From contig JAKPDD010000032.1 in the NCBI GenBank assembly GCA_029552945.1, forward strand, positions 62,001-126,000: a stretch of 64,000 nt of DNA. Reading direction: 5' to 3'. Every line of letters starts with the position of its first letter. The first letter of the stretch is position 1. Under the pieces are notes generated by a model. The model saw only the letters and a program-made list of their open reading frames with translations. It searched no databases and had not been told where the DNA came from. The translations under genes were made by a program, and so were the position numbers. Source of the DNA: Spirochaetota bacterium (GTDB lineage Bacteria > Spirochaetota > GWB1-36-13 > JAKPDD01). This document shows, in pieces, positions 38,597 through 50,225 of this stretch.

Positions 38597-41458
38597 ATGG
38601 GCTTTAAAAAATATACCAGAAACTTTTTTCCAGTATATTTAAGACTTATTCAGAAACATTACATTGTTACACTAATTATGTATATAATACTTACACTTTT
38701 TTTAGGCTACCATGCAAGTCAAATTGAAATAAAAACAAGATTCATAGACCTATTGCCAGAAAAACAGGATAGTGTAAAAGACCTAAAAAAAATAATAGAC
38801 TATTATGGTGGTGAAGGATATTTAATAGGAGTTGTAGAATGGTCATATATATACAAAGAACCTTTGGACCTAATTAAAAATATCAAAAGCAAAACAGAAG
38901 AGTTCAAAAATGAATTAAAACTTATAATAGATAGAGATGATCAAAAATATTTTGCAGAGTGGTTAGAAAATGAAGGTAATAAAAAAATAAGAGACCTTAT
39001 TATTATATATGAAGATGTTAAAGAAAAAATTATTAATATTAATAAAAACAAAAATGACAGATATTTTAATCTATTTACAGAAGAACTTGAAAAAAATATA
39101 ATTAAAGATACAAAAGAAAAATGGGAAAGAATAGAAAAAGATTCATCCAATCTATACAAAGCAGATGAATTACTATACACTTTTGAAGAAAATATAAGAG
39201 CTTTTGACTTATATAAAGAGACAATAATAAAAGATAAAGGCGGTTCAGAATATCTTAAAAAATTTGCTGATGAAATCTCAAAAGAACTTGAAAAAGAAAA
39301 AGATTTTATAAAATATGTTGAATACAAGTTCAGAACAAATTATATTAAAGATCATATACTATATTTTATAGATATACCAGACTTAGTTGACATAAAAGAT
39401 AGAATAAAGAAAAAAATAGATTATGAAAGAAGAAAAAAAATACTTTCATCCTCAATATTTGTGGAAGAACCAGTTTCACTTGACTTTTCTGATATTCAGA
39501 AAAAATATGAAAAAACAACAAAAGTTATAAAAATAACAAAAAAAACAGACTTTTTTGAAAAAGCAAATGAAACATATGAATATTATATAAATGATGATGG
39601 TGATAGACTCTTACTATTAATTAAACCATCAAAAGAATCAACAGATGTAGGTTTTGCTGAACAACTTGTGGACAAAGCAAGAGAAATTGCACAAAAAATA
39701 AAGAAAAATTACCCAGAAGAGTTATTCATAGATTATACTGGTAGGTATGTAAAAAAAATAGAAGATGCCAAAATAATAAACAGAGACTTAAAAATAATAA
39801 CACCACTTGCATTTTTCCTGATAATGCTCTCTGTATTAATATATTTCAAAAGGCTAAGATCTATACTTGTAGTAGGTATACCATTAGCATCTGGTCTAGT
39901 TTGGGCAACAGGAGTAGTAAAGTTAACTATCGGTTATTTCAACATAGTAACAGGTTTCCTTATTGGAATTCTCTCTGGATTGGGGGTTAACTTTGCTGTA
40001 AATCTTTTTTCAAGGTATGTAGAAGAGAGAAATAGGGGAAAAGACATACTTGAAGCCTTAAAAACAACTTTTGAAACAACATTTATGTCTAATTTGACAG
40101 CAACAACAACAACAGCAGCAGCATTTTTAACTTTAACTATATCTGGATTTAAAGGTTTTTCTCAGTTCGGCGTTACAGCAGGACTTGGTATGCTCCTAAT
40201 GTTATTAGGAATATTATTTGCATTTTCAGCAATAGTAATAATATCTGATAAAATAAATCCTATGAAACAACAAAAACTATTCAAAAATGTAGATCTTCAT
40301 AAAAATAAAAGAATTAAAGGATACAAAATAATTGTGGGATTTGGTCTAATATTTACATTTATATCTTTTATAGGAATATTCAAAGTTCACTTTAATGCAG
40401 ACTTTTATAAACTTGCTGCAGAAAACACTATAGGTAAAAAACTTGAAAAGAAAGCAGAAGAACTTATAAAAATGAGCTTGTGGCCTGTTACAATATACAC
40501 AAAGAACTGGGAAACAATGAAAGAATTATCAAATTACATAAATGAATTAAAGGATGAGTATAAGATAACCACTCTTGACAAGATAGATTCACTTGCAAAC
40601 TATGAACCAGAAAACCAGGAAGAAAAAAGAAAGGTAATGTTAGAAATAAAAGACTTATTAAGAGATTCTGTTCTGAATAAACTTAAAGGTGAAGAAAAAA
40701 ATAAAGTCGAAAGATTAAGAGAGATGGTAGATGCTGATTTTGTAAGACTTTCAAATGTACCTTATGAAATAAAAAGGCAGTTCGAAGGCAATGTGCCAGG
40801 TTATTTTCTATTCTACTATCCAAAGTCTAACCTTAGCATGTCCAAAATATCAACAATAAAAATGTTTGTAAAAGACCTTAACCTTATTAAAGAAAAGTTT
40901 AAAGACAAAGAAATAATAATAGCATCAGATGCAATAATGTTTGACGATGTATTAACCCTTATAAACAAAGAGGCCCCATACATTATAACACTTGTTATTT
41001 TATCTTTATTAATATTACTATGGCTTGACTTCAAGTCAATAAAAGAGGTCCTAACATCCTTATTCCCACTCACATGTGGAATATTATGGATATTTGGGTG
41101 GGCATATATATTTAATTTAGAGTTTAATTATTTTAATGTAGTTATGTTCCCTGTAATAATGGGTATCGGAATAGATTACGGAGTACACCTGCTACATAGA
41201 TATAAAGAGGAAGGAAAACACAATATATTATTTATTTTAAGAACAACAGGTATTGCTATAGCAATAGGAGGTATAACAGATATTTTTGGCTTCGGCACAC
41301 TCCTTTTTGCTAAATATAAAGGTCTTGCTACAATGGGACAAATAGCAATAGCGGGTATAACCAGCTGCCTTAGTGCAGGAACATTATTTTTATCATCATT
41401 ATTAGAATTAAGAAAAGACTTTAACAAAAGTAAAACAATAGAAAATAATAATACTTAA
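38597..41458 (+). CDS. RND/MMPL-superfamily exporter
   Basis: The 953-residue protein has the duplicated plan of a RND transporter. TM1 is near 25-43, a large charged coiled-coil-rich periplasmic insert follows (about 60-385), then a five-helix block (about 395-560) with FLIGILSGLGVNFAVNLFSRY. A second periplasmic part runs about 585-790, and the last block (about 795-940) has FPVIMGIGIDYGVHLLHRYKE. The repeated G.G.d...h/n...RY...R motif belongs to the MMPL/HpnN-like group, which moves lipids or hopanoids. No membrane-fusion partner is nearby. Substrate unknown. Confidence 0.87.
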   Translation: MGFKKYTRNFFPVYLRLIQKHYIVTLIMYIILTLFLGYHASQIEIKTRFIDLLPEKQDSVKDLKKIIDYYGGEGYLIGVVEWSYIYKEPLDLIKNIKSKTEEFKNELKLIIDRDDQKYFAEWLENEGNKKIRDLIIIYEDVKEKIININKNKNDRYFNLFTEELEKNIIKDTKEKWERIEKDSSNLYKADELLYTFEENIRAFDLYKETIIKDKGGSEYLKKFADEISKELEKEKDFIKYVEYKFRTNYIKDHILYFIDIPDLVDIKDRIKKKIDYERRKKILSSSIFVEEPVSLDFSDIQKKYEKTTKVIKITKKTDFFEKANETYEYYINDDGDRLLLLIKPSKESTDVGFAEQLVDKAREIAQKIKKNYPEELFIDYTGRYVKKIEDAKIINRDLKIITPLAFFLIMLSVLIYFKRLRSILVVGIPLASGLVWATGVVKLTIGYFNIVTGFLIGILSGLGVNFAVNLFSRYVEERNRGKDILEALKTTFETTFMSNLTATTTTAAAFLTLTISGFKGFSQFGVTAGLGMLLMLLGILFAFSAIVIISDKINPMKQQKLFKNVDLHKNKRIKGYKIIVGFGLIFTFISFIGIFKVHFNADFYKLAAENTIGKKLEKKAEELIKMSLWPVTIYTKNWETMKELSNYINELKDEYKITTLDKIDSLANYEPENQEEKRKVMLEIKDLLRDSVLNKLKGEEKNKVERLREMVDADFVRLSNVPYEIKRQFEGNVPGYFLFYYPKSNLSMSKISTIKMFVKDLNLIKEKFKDKEIIIASDAIMFDDVLTLINKEAPYIITLVILSLLILLWLDFKSIKEVLTSLFPLTCGILWIFGWAYIFNLEFNYFNVVMFPVIMGIGIDYGVHLLHRYKEEGKHNILFILRTTGIAIAIGGITDIFGFGTLLFAKYKGLATMGQIAIAGITSCLSAGTLFLSSLLELRKDFNKSKTIENNNT

Positions 41459-41480
41459 AAAATATTTTCATAAGTGTTAC

Positions 41481-41531
41481 TTATAACAAAAAAGGAGGCA
41501 AATCCTCTGTTGTTAAATATATTTTTTTATT
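41481..41531 (+). terminator. Possible terminator after the exporter gene
   Basis: TAACAA (from 41490) can pair with TTGTTA, with an inner GAGG/CCTC stem, followed by an AT-rich tract ending in TTTTTTT. The stem has internal loops, so this is uncertain. Confidence 0.4.
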
Positions 41532-41648
41532 AATTAATATTCCTAATTTTATCTGGCAAAAGTTCAATTTATCAAATAGAATACCATTGCTATTATTTTG
41601 TGTTATATTTAATTTAGAAAAGAAAATACAAATAAAAAGAGTAAAAAA

Positions 41649-42848
41649 GTGAAAATATTCAAAAAGATCAGTAAAGAAAAAAAAATAGAAAAACTTATTT
41701 TAGAACTTCTTAAAGCATACCATGAAGATAAAAACGTTGATAAAGCAATAAGTTTTTTTTCTGATAAAGTAAAAGTCATTGGAATAAAGTCAAACCAGAT
41801 AGCGGAAACAAAAGAACAGGTTTACAATTTAATTAAAAGAGATATACAACAGGTGCCATTACCATTAAAATACAAGATAATATCCTTAAAAATAGATAAA
41901 ATAGATAAAAATGTTTTTTCCGTCAATATTATCTATGAATTAGAATTAACTACAACCAGTATAAAAATAAAAACTGAAATCAGGGCCACACTACTCATAG
42001 TTTCTTATAAAATTGTAAACTTACATATCTCATCTCCTTATCTTACCCCAGAAACCTCTGATTCCCATATATATGAAAGAATAAAACAACAAAAAGAAAC
42101 ACTGGAAAAAATAATAGAAGAAAAAACTTATGAATTAAATAAGACAATAGAAAAATTAAAAGAAGTTGATAATATAAAAAATACATTATTTGCCATACTC
42201 TCACATGACCTTAGAGCACCCTTTGCAACAGCAATAACACTTATAGAACTTCTGGAAAAAAAAGAGAGAGTAGATGTATTAGAAAGTGAAGCAATACTTA
42301 CAGCAATAAAAGTAAACTTTAAGAATGTATTTCAATTACTTGAAAATCTTATAATATGGGCAAAGGACCAGATAGAGGAAAAGTCTTCAATAAAAGAAGA
42401 GATAGATATAAACACAGTTTTAAACGAAATAAAAGATATATACGAAAATGAAATAAAAAACAAAAAAATAGATATAGTATTAGACATAAAACCAATATCA
42501 ATAACCATCAATAAAAATATAATATCAATGATATTAAGAAACCTTATATACAATTCAATAAAATATGCAAGTCTTGGGGGGATTATAAAAATAAAAAATA
42601 GAAAGTTCAAAAATAATTATCTAATATCTATAAAAGACAATGGGATCGGTATAAGTCACGACAAGATAGAAAAAATATTAGAACTGAACAAAAATAAAAC
42701 AACATTAGGGACCTTAAAAGAGAAAGGTTGTGGTTTAGGACTTTTTTTGATCAATCAGATACTAAATAAAAATAATGGTAAAATAAAAATAAAGAGTATT
42801 GAAAATAAAGGAACAATAGCAGCAATATTTATAAAATTGGAAAAGTAA
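41649..42848 (+). CDS. Sensor histidine kinase with NTF2/SnoaL-like N-terminus
   Basis: The frame starts at GTG 41649 (399 residues). There is no membrane segment. Residues 10-140 look like a SnoaL/DUF4440 (NTF2-like) domain: LLKAYHEDKNVDKAISFFSD followed by strands SVNIIYELELTTTS. A coiled-coil linker joins it to a HisKA domain with the phosphoacceptor in LFAILSHDLRAPF and a HATPase domain with NLIYNSIKYA (N box), IKDNGIGI (G1) and GCGLGLFLINQIL (G2). All catalytic motifs are intact. No response regulator is adjacent. Confidence 0.88.
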   Translation: MKIFKKISKEKKIEKLILELLKAYHEDKNVDKAISFFSDKVKVIGIKSNQIAETKEQVYNLIKRDIQQVPLPLKYKIISLKIDKIDKNVFSVNIIYELELTTTSIKIKTEIRATLLIVSYKIVNLHISSPYLTPETSDSHIYERIKQQKETLEKIIEEKTYELNKTIEKLKEVDNIKNTLFAILSHDLRAPFATAITLIELLEKKERVDVLESEAILTAIKVNFKNVFQLLENLIIWAKDQIEEKSSIKEEIDINTVLNEIKDIYENEIKNKKIDIVLDIKPISITINKNIISMILRNLIYNSIKYASLGGIIKIKNRKFKNNYLISIKDNGIGISHDKIEKILELNKNKTTLGTLKEKGCGLGLFLINQILNKNNGKIKIKSIENKGTIAAIFIKLEK

Positions 42849-42918
42849 GATTCTTACTAAACATTTTTTAGAAAATCTATAAATTTTAACTTTTAAAATT
42901 CTTTTTTAAATCTAGGAA

Positions 42919-44052
42919 ATGAATAAAATTATGTTAAAGAAAAGAGGATTTAATTTTTTTCTATTCGCAGGTATTGGATCAATATTACCATTAATTGGAG
43001 TATACCTTAAAAACGAACTTAATTTTTCAGGTTACAAAATTGGCATTATAATATCTACTCAGCCTCTATTCTCATTTTTTGCTCAAATATTAACAGGTTA
43101 TATTATAGACAAAACAAAGGTAATAAGATATTTAATGTTTTTATATTCTGTATTGACAATACTATTTTCTTTTTTACTATATCATATTAATGAATTTACA
43201 ACATTTTTAGTCATTTATGGCTTATATTCTTTAAGTACATCTTCATTAATACTTATAAACAATATTGGTATAATAGAAAGTGATGATATTAAAAACTTTG
43301 GTAAAATAAGAGTATTTGGAAGTATAGGCTTTTTAATAAGTGCCGGAATAACTCCATTAATTATAAAAGATTTAAGAAATAACATATTTTTGCTTTCAGC
43401 TATTTTCTCTTGTATTGTTATATTTTTTATAAACAGTTATCCTAAATACAAGCCTATTAAAGAAAAACCAAAAATACTTTTAAAAGAACTTATTGTCCCT
43501 GATTTTTGGGTAATATTAGGTATAACATTTATTTTTCAGATATCATATGCCTCACTTGATACCTTTCTATCTATCTTGATAAACAGCCTAGGATATTCTG
43601 ATAGGTATATAGGAATTGCATGGGTAATTGGTGTAGTTTCTGAACTACCTGTAATGTATTTTACTGATAAAATAATAAAAAAGATAGGAATATTATGGTT
43701 TATAATGATAGGAATAATTTCAGGTTTAATAAGATGGACAGGCTATTATCTTTCTAATAATATCACTCCTATATTTATATTGCAGACACTGCACTCCTTT
43801 ACTTTTTCAGCTCTCTATAACGGAGGAATATACCTGTCTCATAAACTGTTTTCAGAAAAACTGGTTGCTATTGGGCAATCTCTCTATGATTCATTTTCAA
43901 GAATATTAGGATATTTTCTTGGTATAATAATCATGGGAATAATATATGAAAAAAGTGGTGTAAAACAAGTTTTTTTACTTTCCTCTATATTATCATTTAT
44001 ATCTCTATCACTATTGACAATATATATGTATAAAAGAAAGAAGAGAACTTAA
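42919..44052 (+). CDS. Major facilitator superfamily transporter
   Basis: A 377-residue protein with about 12 hydrophobic helices. The A-like loop between TM2 and TM3 is GYIIDKTKVIRYL (family G...Dr.g.r) and a matching loop follows TM8 (YFTDKIIKKIGIL). FGKIRVFGSIGFLISA after TM4 and the overall helix spacing resemble the LacY/nucleoside-symporter-like MFS branch. The substrate cannot be inferred. It follows the histidine kinase by 70 bases. Confidence 0.8.
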   Translation: MNKIMLKKRGFNFFLFAGIGSILPLIGVYLKNELNFSGYKIGIIISTQPLFSFFAQILTGYIIDKTKVIRYLMFLYSVLTILFSFLLYHINEFTTFLVIYGLYSLSTSSLILINNIGIIESDDIKNFGKIRVFGSIGFLISAGITPLIIKDLRNNIFLLSAIFSCIVIFFINSYPKYKPIKEKPKILLKELIVPDFWVILGITFIFQISYASLDTFLSILINSLGYSDRYIGIAWVIGVVSELPVMYFTDKIIKKIGILWFIMIGIISGLIRWTGYYLSNNITPIFILQTLHSFTFSALYNGGIYLSHKLFSEKLVAIGQSLYDSFSRILGYFLGIIIMGIIYEKSGVKQVFLLSSILSFISLSLLTIYMYKRKKRT

Positions 44053-44191
44053 GAGTATAAAATTTGATTTTGGGGAAATTTTTTATTAAAATTTAATATG
44101 TTTCTTTTATGATTGTTTATTTAAAAAATCAAAAAATATAATTTTTTCACATAAACTAGTTAACAATCAAAAATAAAATATAAGGAGTTGA

Positions 44192-45829
<1,638 letters not shown>

Positions 45830-45848
45830 AATATATTTTATCAACTTC

Positions 45849-45878
45849 CTTCCCGCCATTTTTGGTGGGAAGTTTTTT
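45849..45878 (+). terminator. Terminator after groL
   Basis: CTTCCCGCC (45849-45857) pairs with GGTGGGAAG (45864-45872) around ATTTTT, with one G:T pair, followed by T6. About 220 bases of AT-rich DNA with no recognisable feature separate it from the next gene. Confidence 0.92.
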
Positions 45879-46096
45879 CAATATTTCAATCATAGCAAAC
45901 CTTCAATATAATCCTTTAGATTTAAATTAAAAGATACTTTTATAATATTTGCTTATAATATTTGAAAGACTCTTATAATATTTTTATGAAACTAACTTCA
46001 TGAAAAAAATCTAAAAAATAAAAACTTACTACCGTAATTATTGAACAATTTAAAATAAATTAAAAAATAATTTTAATGTTATAACATTATAAACAA

Positions 46097-46885
46097 TTAT
46101 AAATAAAAACCAAAAGAGAAATTCATTAAAAAAGTCCTTGGACTATAATCTTTTATATGAATATGATACATATTCATTATTTCCTGAGGCTTATAAACCC
46201 TTGTTAAACTAAAATAGTAATTTACGAAAAACTCAAAAAAAAATGACTCACCTTTTGGCCAATTAAGCCCTGCTTCAAGAAAAAAACCCTCATCATTACT
46301 TAAACCTGAATCAGAACCTTTATAAATATCTGACACATCTTTTCTGGCCATTGAAAGAACATTAAATAACATTATTTTTGCAAACCATGAGTCATTAACA
46401 CTTATATCTTTAACTTCTATCTCCATATTACCTCTTGAAAAAGCATAGTAAACTCCACCACCAAAAAAAACCTCACCACCAAATAAGAACTCTTTATAAG
46501 TATAATACCTTGTACCCAAAGAAAAAGTCAAAAACTTTGATAAAAGAGTATATTCCCTATAGTCAGTCCAATCCTCTTTTGTATTATAGGAATCTGGTTT
46601 TTCATATAAGACTTTAAATCTTTTAGTACTCCATTTTGTAGAAAAAGTAAAAATAAAATTACCAAATATATCCTCGTTTTTATAGTAAAAACCAAACCCA
46701 TAATCATAAGAATAAGCAGTATCACCATAAGGGCCTTTATATGTAGGGTATATCTGGGATCCCTCATAAGCATTAAAAACTCCTCCACCCCATCCAAGGC
46801 CCCCTGAAAAAACTATTCCTATATTATAAGAATAAATAATATTAGTTAAGATTATTAAAAAAATTAATATCATTATTTTTCTCAT
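46097..46885 (-). CDS. Outer-membrane beta-barrel protein, family unknown
   Basis: The start is ATG 46885 with AGGAG upstream, giving MRKIMILIFLIILTNIIYS as signal peptide; an ATG nine codons upstream sits inside the end of the preceding barrel gene. The 262-residue body alternates aromatic strands and Gly-rich turns (GIVFSGGLGWGGGV; FLFGGEVFFGGGVYYAF) and ends NFSFGFYL, the pattern of a barrel protein. It overlaps the tail region of the frameshifted barrel gene upstream, with which it probably shares a transcript. Confidence 0.62.
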   Translation of the reverse strand: MRKIMILIFLIILTNIIYSYNIGIVFSGGLGWGGGVFNAYEGSQIYPTYKGPYGDTAYSYDYGFGFYYKNEDIFGNFIFTFSTKWSTKRFKVLYEKPDSYNTKEDWTDYREYTLLSKFLTFSLGTRYYTYKEFLFGGEVFFGGGVYYAFSRGNMEIEVKDISVNDSWFAKIMLFNVLSMARKDVSDIYKGSDSGLSNDEGFFLEAGLNWPKGESFFFEFFVNYYFSLTRVYKPQEIMNMYHIHIKDYSPRTFLMNFSFGFYL

Positions 46886-46898
46886 AAACTCTCCTTTT

Positions 46899-48235
46899 TT
46901 AAAAAAATACATCTAACTTACCATAAAAAAATATATCAGACCATTTACTATTTCTTTCTACATAACCTGGATTACGTACAAGAGTCTCTCTATCATTGTA
47001 ATGTGCACCAAAACTAAATTGACACCATACAGCAGCATCTTTCCATACATCTCTTTCCCACTCTTCCAATATCTTCGATCAGTGCTCCTTCCATTGACAC
47101 TGTTATTCTTGTAAAATAAAACTCCCAATTAATTCCCAAAAAAAGTCCTAGTATATACAAAGGAATATCAGTAAAAACAGCTGCTAATGTTAAAAATCCT
47201 CCTCCAATCAAGAAAGAGCTATCAAGGAATATCATAAAAGGAATCTGTGAAGTTACACCTGCACCAAAGGTATAAGGAAAGTCACTTTTTTCTGTAAAAT
47301 TATACTCTATAGAAGGGTCCTTAGTAGCATCATAATACCCACCAAATACATAAAAACCAATCCCCCACGCATATTTTTTAGAAAAATAGGCAGTTTCACC
47401 TTTTGCATCCCCTCTTATTAAGAATAGGTGTTCAATACCAAAAGTGCTATAATAAAAACTTTTATCTCTTGTAAAATATTCAGTTTCTATATTAAACCAT
47501 CCTAAAATACCTCTCGTATAAAGTTTTACATTATAATATTTATCGTATTTTTCGAACATTAATTCTAAATAATCAATAACACCCTTTTTCCCAGGATAAG
47601 TTATACCAAAACCTGGAATATCTTTTTTATCTTTAAAAACTTTATAGTATGAACTTAAATTCAAAAAAGGGATATTAAGCTCATAATAAAACCTATCATT
47701 TTTAGAACTCAAGGCATCTGAAGTAGCTGTCCTACTTAAAGGAGAATAAAATAAAAAAGGTGAATAGAAAGAAGATAATATATAACCAAACCCAAACTCA
47801 ACATAAGTATCTCCAACTACTGCTGGGGCATCATTCTTTTCATAGTACTCCCAAATACCGAAACTAACCTTACCACCAACCATTATAGTAGAACTTGAAT
47901 CTACAGAAGATGGCTTTGAATGAAGATAAAATATATTTACTTGAGAATAAGTATTTTCAAGCATTTTATTAGGAAAAATTGGAAATATTAATCCAGCTTG
48001 AAAAAGAGGATTTGAAGCCGGGTCATGTTTATAATCAAAAAATAGGTGAGTAACAGAATTATCCCTTCCCTCAAACCTATACTCGTCACCATCATGATAC
48101 CATATGCTACTTACAAGATAGGTATCTCTTACCTTTTCTCTGAAAAGATCAATTATATCCCATGAATACGAAAATAAGTTAGAATAAACAAAGACACTAA
48201 ATAAAAAAAAACAGAGAATAATAAGTTTTCTTCAA
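46899..48235 (-). pseudogene. Frameshifted outer-membrane barrel gene
   Basis: An uninterrupted 316-codon frame covers 47014-47964, but both ends continue in other frames. Upstream, TTG 48235 begins LKKTYYSL; after one base is removed from the T9 run (plus-strand A9, 48203-48211) it reads on as a signal peptide (FLFSVFVYSNLFSYSW) and then VRDTYLVSSIWYHDGDEY into the main frame, in which no ATG, GTG or TTG precedes 47964. Downstream, near 47070, the frame shifts by one base. The shifted frame gives KILEEWERDVWKDAAVWCQF and ends KWSDIFFYGKLDVFF at 46899, a proper barrel C-terminus with terminal Phe. The intact frame instead ends in the unlikely GKRCMERCCCMVSI. So one barrel gene of about 440 codons carries two frameshifts. 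Confidence 0.75.
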
Positions 48236-48314
48236 AAAGCCCCCCTTTATTTTAAAGATAAATAATATAATAACAAAAAAAATATTTAAAGTCAAAATAA
48301 AAAATATAAATCTT

Positions 48315-49106
48315 CTAAAGATTAATTATTATCTCCACAGCAAGATTAGCCTGTTTTGCAGCTGCAATCATTACTCTTGGAGCCATAAGTCCCATACCTA
48401 TCCCAGCCTCTTTTTCAAAGTCACCAACTATATAAAGTTTATCATTTATTTTTCTTGTAATAATAGCATCATTATCCCCATAACCTGCAACTCCCGAAGC
48501 TGCAATAACTATTTTATCAGGGACCAAACTTTTTATAAGCATAGTTTTTTCCTCTGCTTTATCAAAACATTCGATAACAATAAAGGAGTTTTTAAACACT
48601 TCTCTTATATTTGAAGAATCAAGTTTAACATTATAAGTTTCAATATTTATATAAGGGTTTACCATTTTTAAACTATCTTTTAATGCTTCAACTTTAGGTC
48701 TTCCTATATCTTTTATAAAATATTGTTGCCTGTTTAAATTCGAAGGCTCAACAACATCAAAGTCTGCAATAATAATATTACCTACCCCAATCCTTGCTAG
48801 TGCAAAAGCAACATTAGACCCTAGTCCTCCAACACCTGCTATCCCAACACAAGCTTTTTTTAACTTATTGTATATATTTGGAGTATGCCTTGCAATCATA
48901 AGGTATTCAAGTTCATCCTTATCTGGTAAAACACCCTTTTTTATAAAGAAAAGATTATCTCCTTCATTAAGTAATACTTTAAAGTCTGTTATCGGGTATC
49001 CATTATATATAACAATATCATATTCTTTAGCATATTTATCAATAATATCCTCAATAATTGCCCCCTGTTTAACAATAGTTTCTCTACCATTTACAATTAT
49101 TTTCAC
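48315..49106 (-). CDS. thiF: ThiF-family adenylyltransferase with fused ThiS-like N-terminus
   Basis: The 263-residue protein begins with a ubiquitin-fold ThiS-like segment of about 60 residues (MKIIVNGRETIV; LNEGDNLFFIKKG) that lacks the C-terminal Gly-Gly. An E1-like domain follows: GIAGVGGLGSNVAFALAR (ATP loop), ADFDVVEPSNLNRQQYF and KVEALKDSLK. This is the ThiF family-2 layout known from anaerobes, which activates the sulfur carrier ThiS for thiazole synthesis. There is no catalytic-type CxxC zinc site. No other thiamine gene is near, so the carrier partner is unknown. Confidence 0.8.
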   Translation of the reverse strand: MKIIVNGRETIVKQGAIIEDIIDKYAKEYDIVIYNGYPITDFKVLLNEGDNLFFIKKGVLPDKDELEYLMIARHTPNIYNKLKKACVGIAGVGGLGSNVAFALARIGVGNIIIADFDVVEPSNLNRQQYFIKDIGRPKVEALKDSLKMVNPYINIETYNVKLDSSNIREVFKNSFIVIECFDKAEEKTMLIKSLVPDKIVIAASGVAGYGDNDAIITRKINDKLYIVGDFEKEAGIGMGLMAPRVMIAAAKQANLAVEIIINL

Positions 49107-49175
49107 AGTTATACCTTAAAATTTTATTTTCAAATTTTATTTTTAAATTTAAAATAAACTAAAGGACTTATTATA

Positions 49176-50225
49176 ATGAAAATAACCAATCTCATATTTT
49201 TATTAACAGTTATTATAATTTACTCAGGACTAAATTACTTTTTAATATATAAAACTACTTCATTGTTACCTGCAACTTTAAAACCCCTATTTTATACTCT
49301 GGTAGTAATACTATTTTTTTTACCTTTTATAACAATATTTCTGTTAAAAATAGGTTTATATCATCTTTCAAAATCAATTATTTTTATATCACATTTATAT
49401 TTAATATTTTTATTCTTATTCCTATCTTTTAGTATCTTGCTATCCCTCATAAATATATTTTTAAACTTGAACAACAGAACTTTTACATATTTTCTGACCT
49501 TAATAACGACTTTAATATTTATAATATACGGCTATTTTGAAACAGATAGGATAAAGGAAAAAACAATAGAAATTAAAACATCAAAAATAAAAAAACATAA
49601 CATAAAAATAATGCATATATCAGACCTCCACTTCAGTATAATAAGAGGTAAAGACCTTGCTTTTAAAATAAAAAAAACCTATGATAAAATAAAACCAGAC
49701 ATAGTTCTATTTACAGGTGATTTAATAGACAGTTATAACCATGAGATTAATGAGATAATAGATATATTAAAAAATATAAATCCACCTCTTGGGAAATACA
49801 GTGTATTAGGAAATCATGAATACTATTATGGTATAGACAAGAGCATAGAACTCCATAAAAAAGCTGGATTTGAAATACTTAGAAACAAATCAATTGAATT
49901 AGAAGAATTAGAAATTATCGGAATTGATGAGATCAATAGCCATAATATAATTTTTAAAAACTCTAATAAATATACTATATTACTTAAACACAGGCCATAT
50001 CCTGAAAATACAGAATTTGATTTACAACTTTCAGGGCATACACATGGGGGGCAAATATTTCCTTTTACACTATTAGTCTCATTATATTATAAATACCCGT
50101 CAGGCTTACATAAAATTAGTAGTAACAAACTTATATATGTTCACAAAGGAACTGGGACATGGGGACCTATAAGAATATTTGCAACACCAGAGATAGTAAT
50201 AATAAAAATAATAAAAAATGATTAA
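49176..50225 (+). CDS. Membrane-anchored metallophosphoesterase
   Basis: The 349-residue protein has four N-terminal hydrophobic helices (about 5-125) and then a calcineurin-like phosphoesterase domain with every metal-binding block: KIMHISDLHFS, VLFTGDLIDS, YSVLGNHEYYYG, LLKHRPYP and LSGHTHGGQIFPF. It resembles the YaeI/YkuE group, which act on lipid or nucleotide phosphates. The end overlaps the convergent histidine kinase gene by four bases. Confidence 0.88.
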   Translation: MKITNLIFLLTVIIIYSGLNYFLIYKTTSLLPATLKPLFYTLVVILFFLPFITIFLLKIGLYHLSKSIIFISHLYLIFLFLFLSFSILLSLINIFLNLNNRTFTYFLTLITTLIFIIYGYFETDRIKEKTIEIKTSKIKKHNIKIMHISDLHFSIIRGKDLAFKIKKTYDKIKPDIVLFTGDLIDSYNHEINEIIDILKNINPPLGKYSVLGNHEYYYGIDKSIELHKKAGFEILRNKSIELEELEIIGIDEINSHNIIFKNSNKYTILLKHRPYPENTEFDLQLSGHTHGGQIFPFTLLVSLYYKYPSGLHKISSNKLIYVHKGTGTWGPIRIFATPEIVIIKIIKND

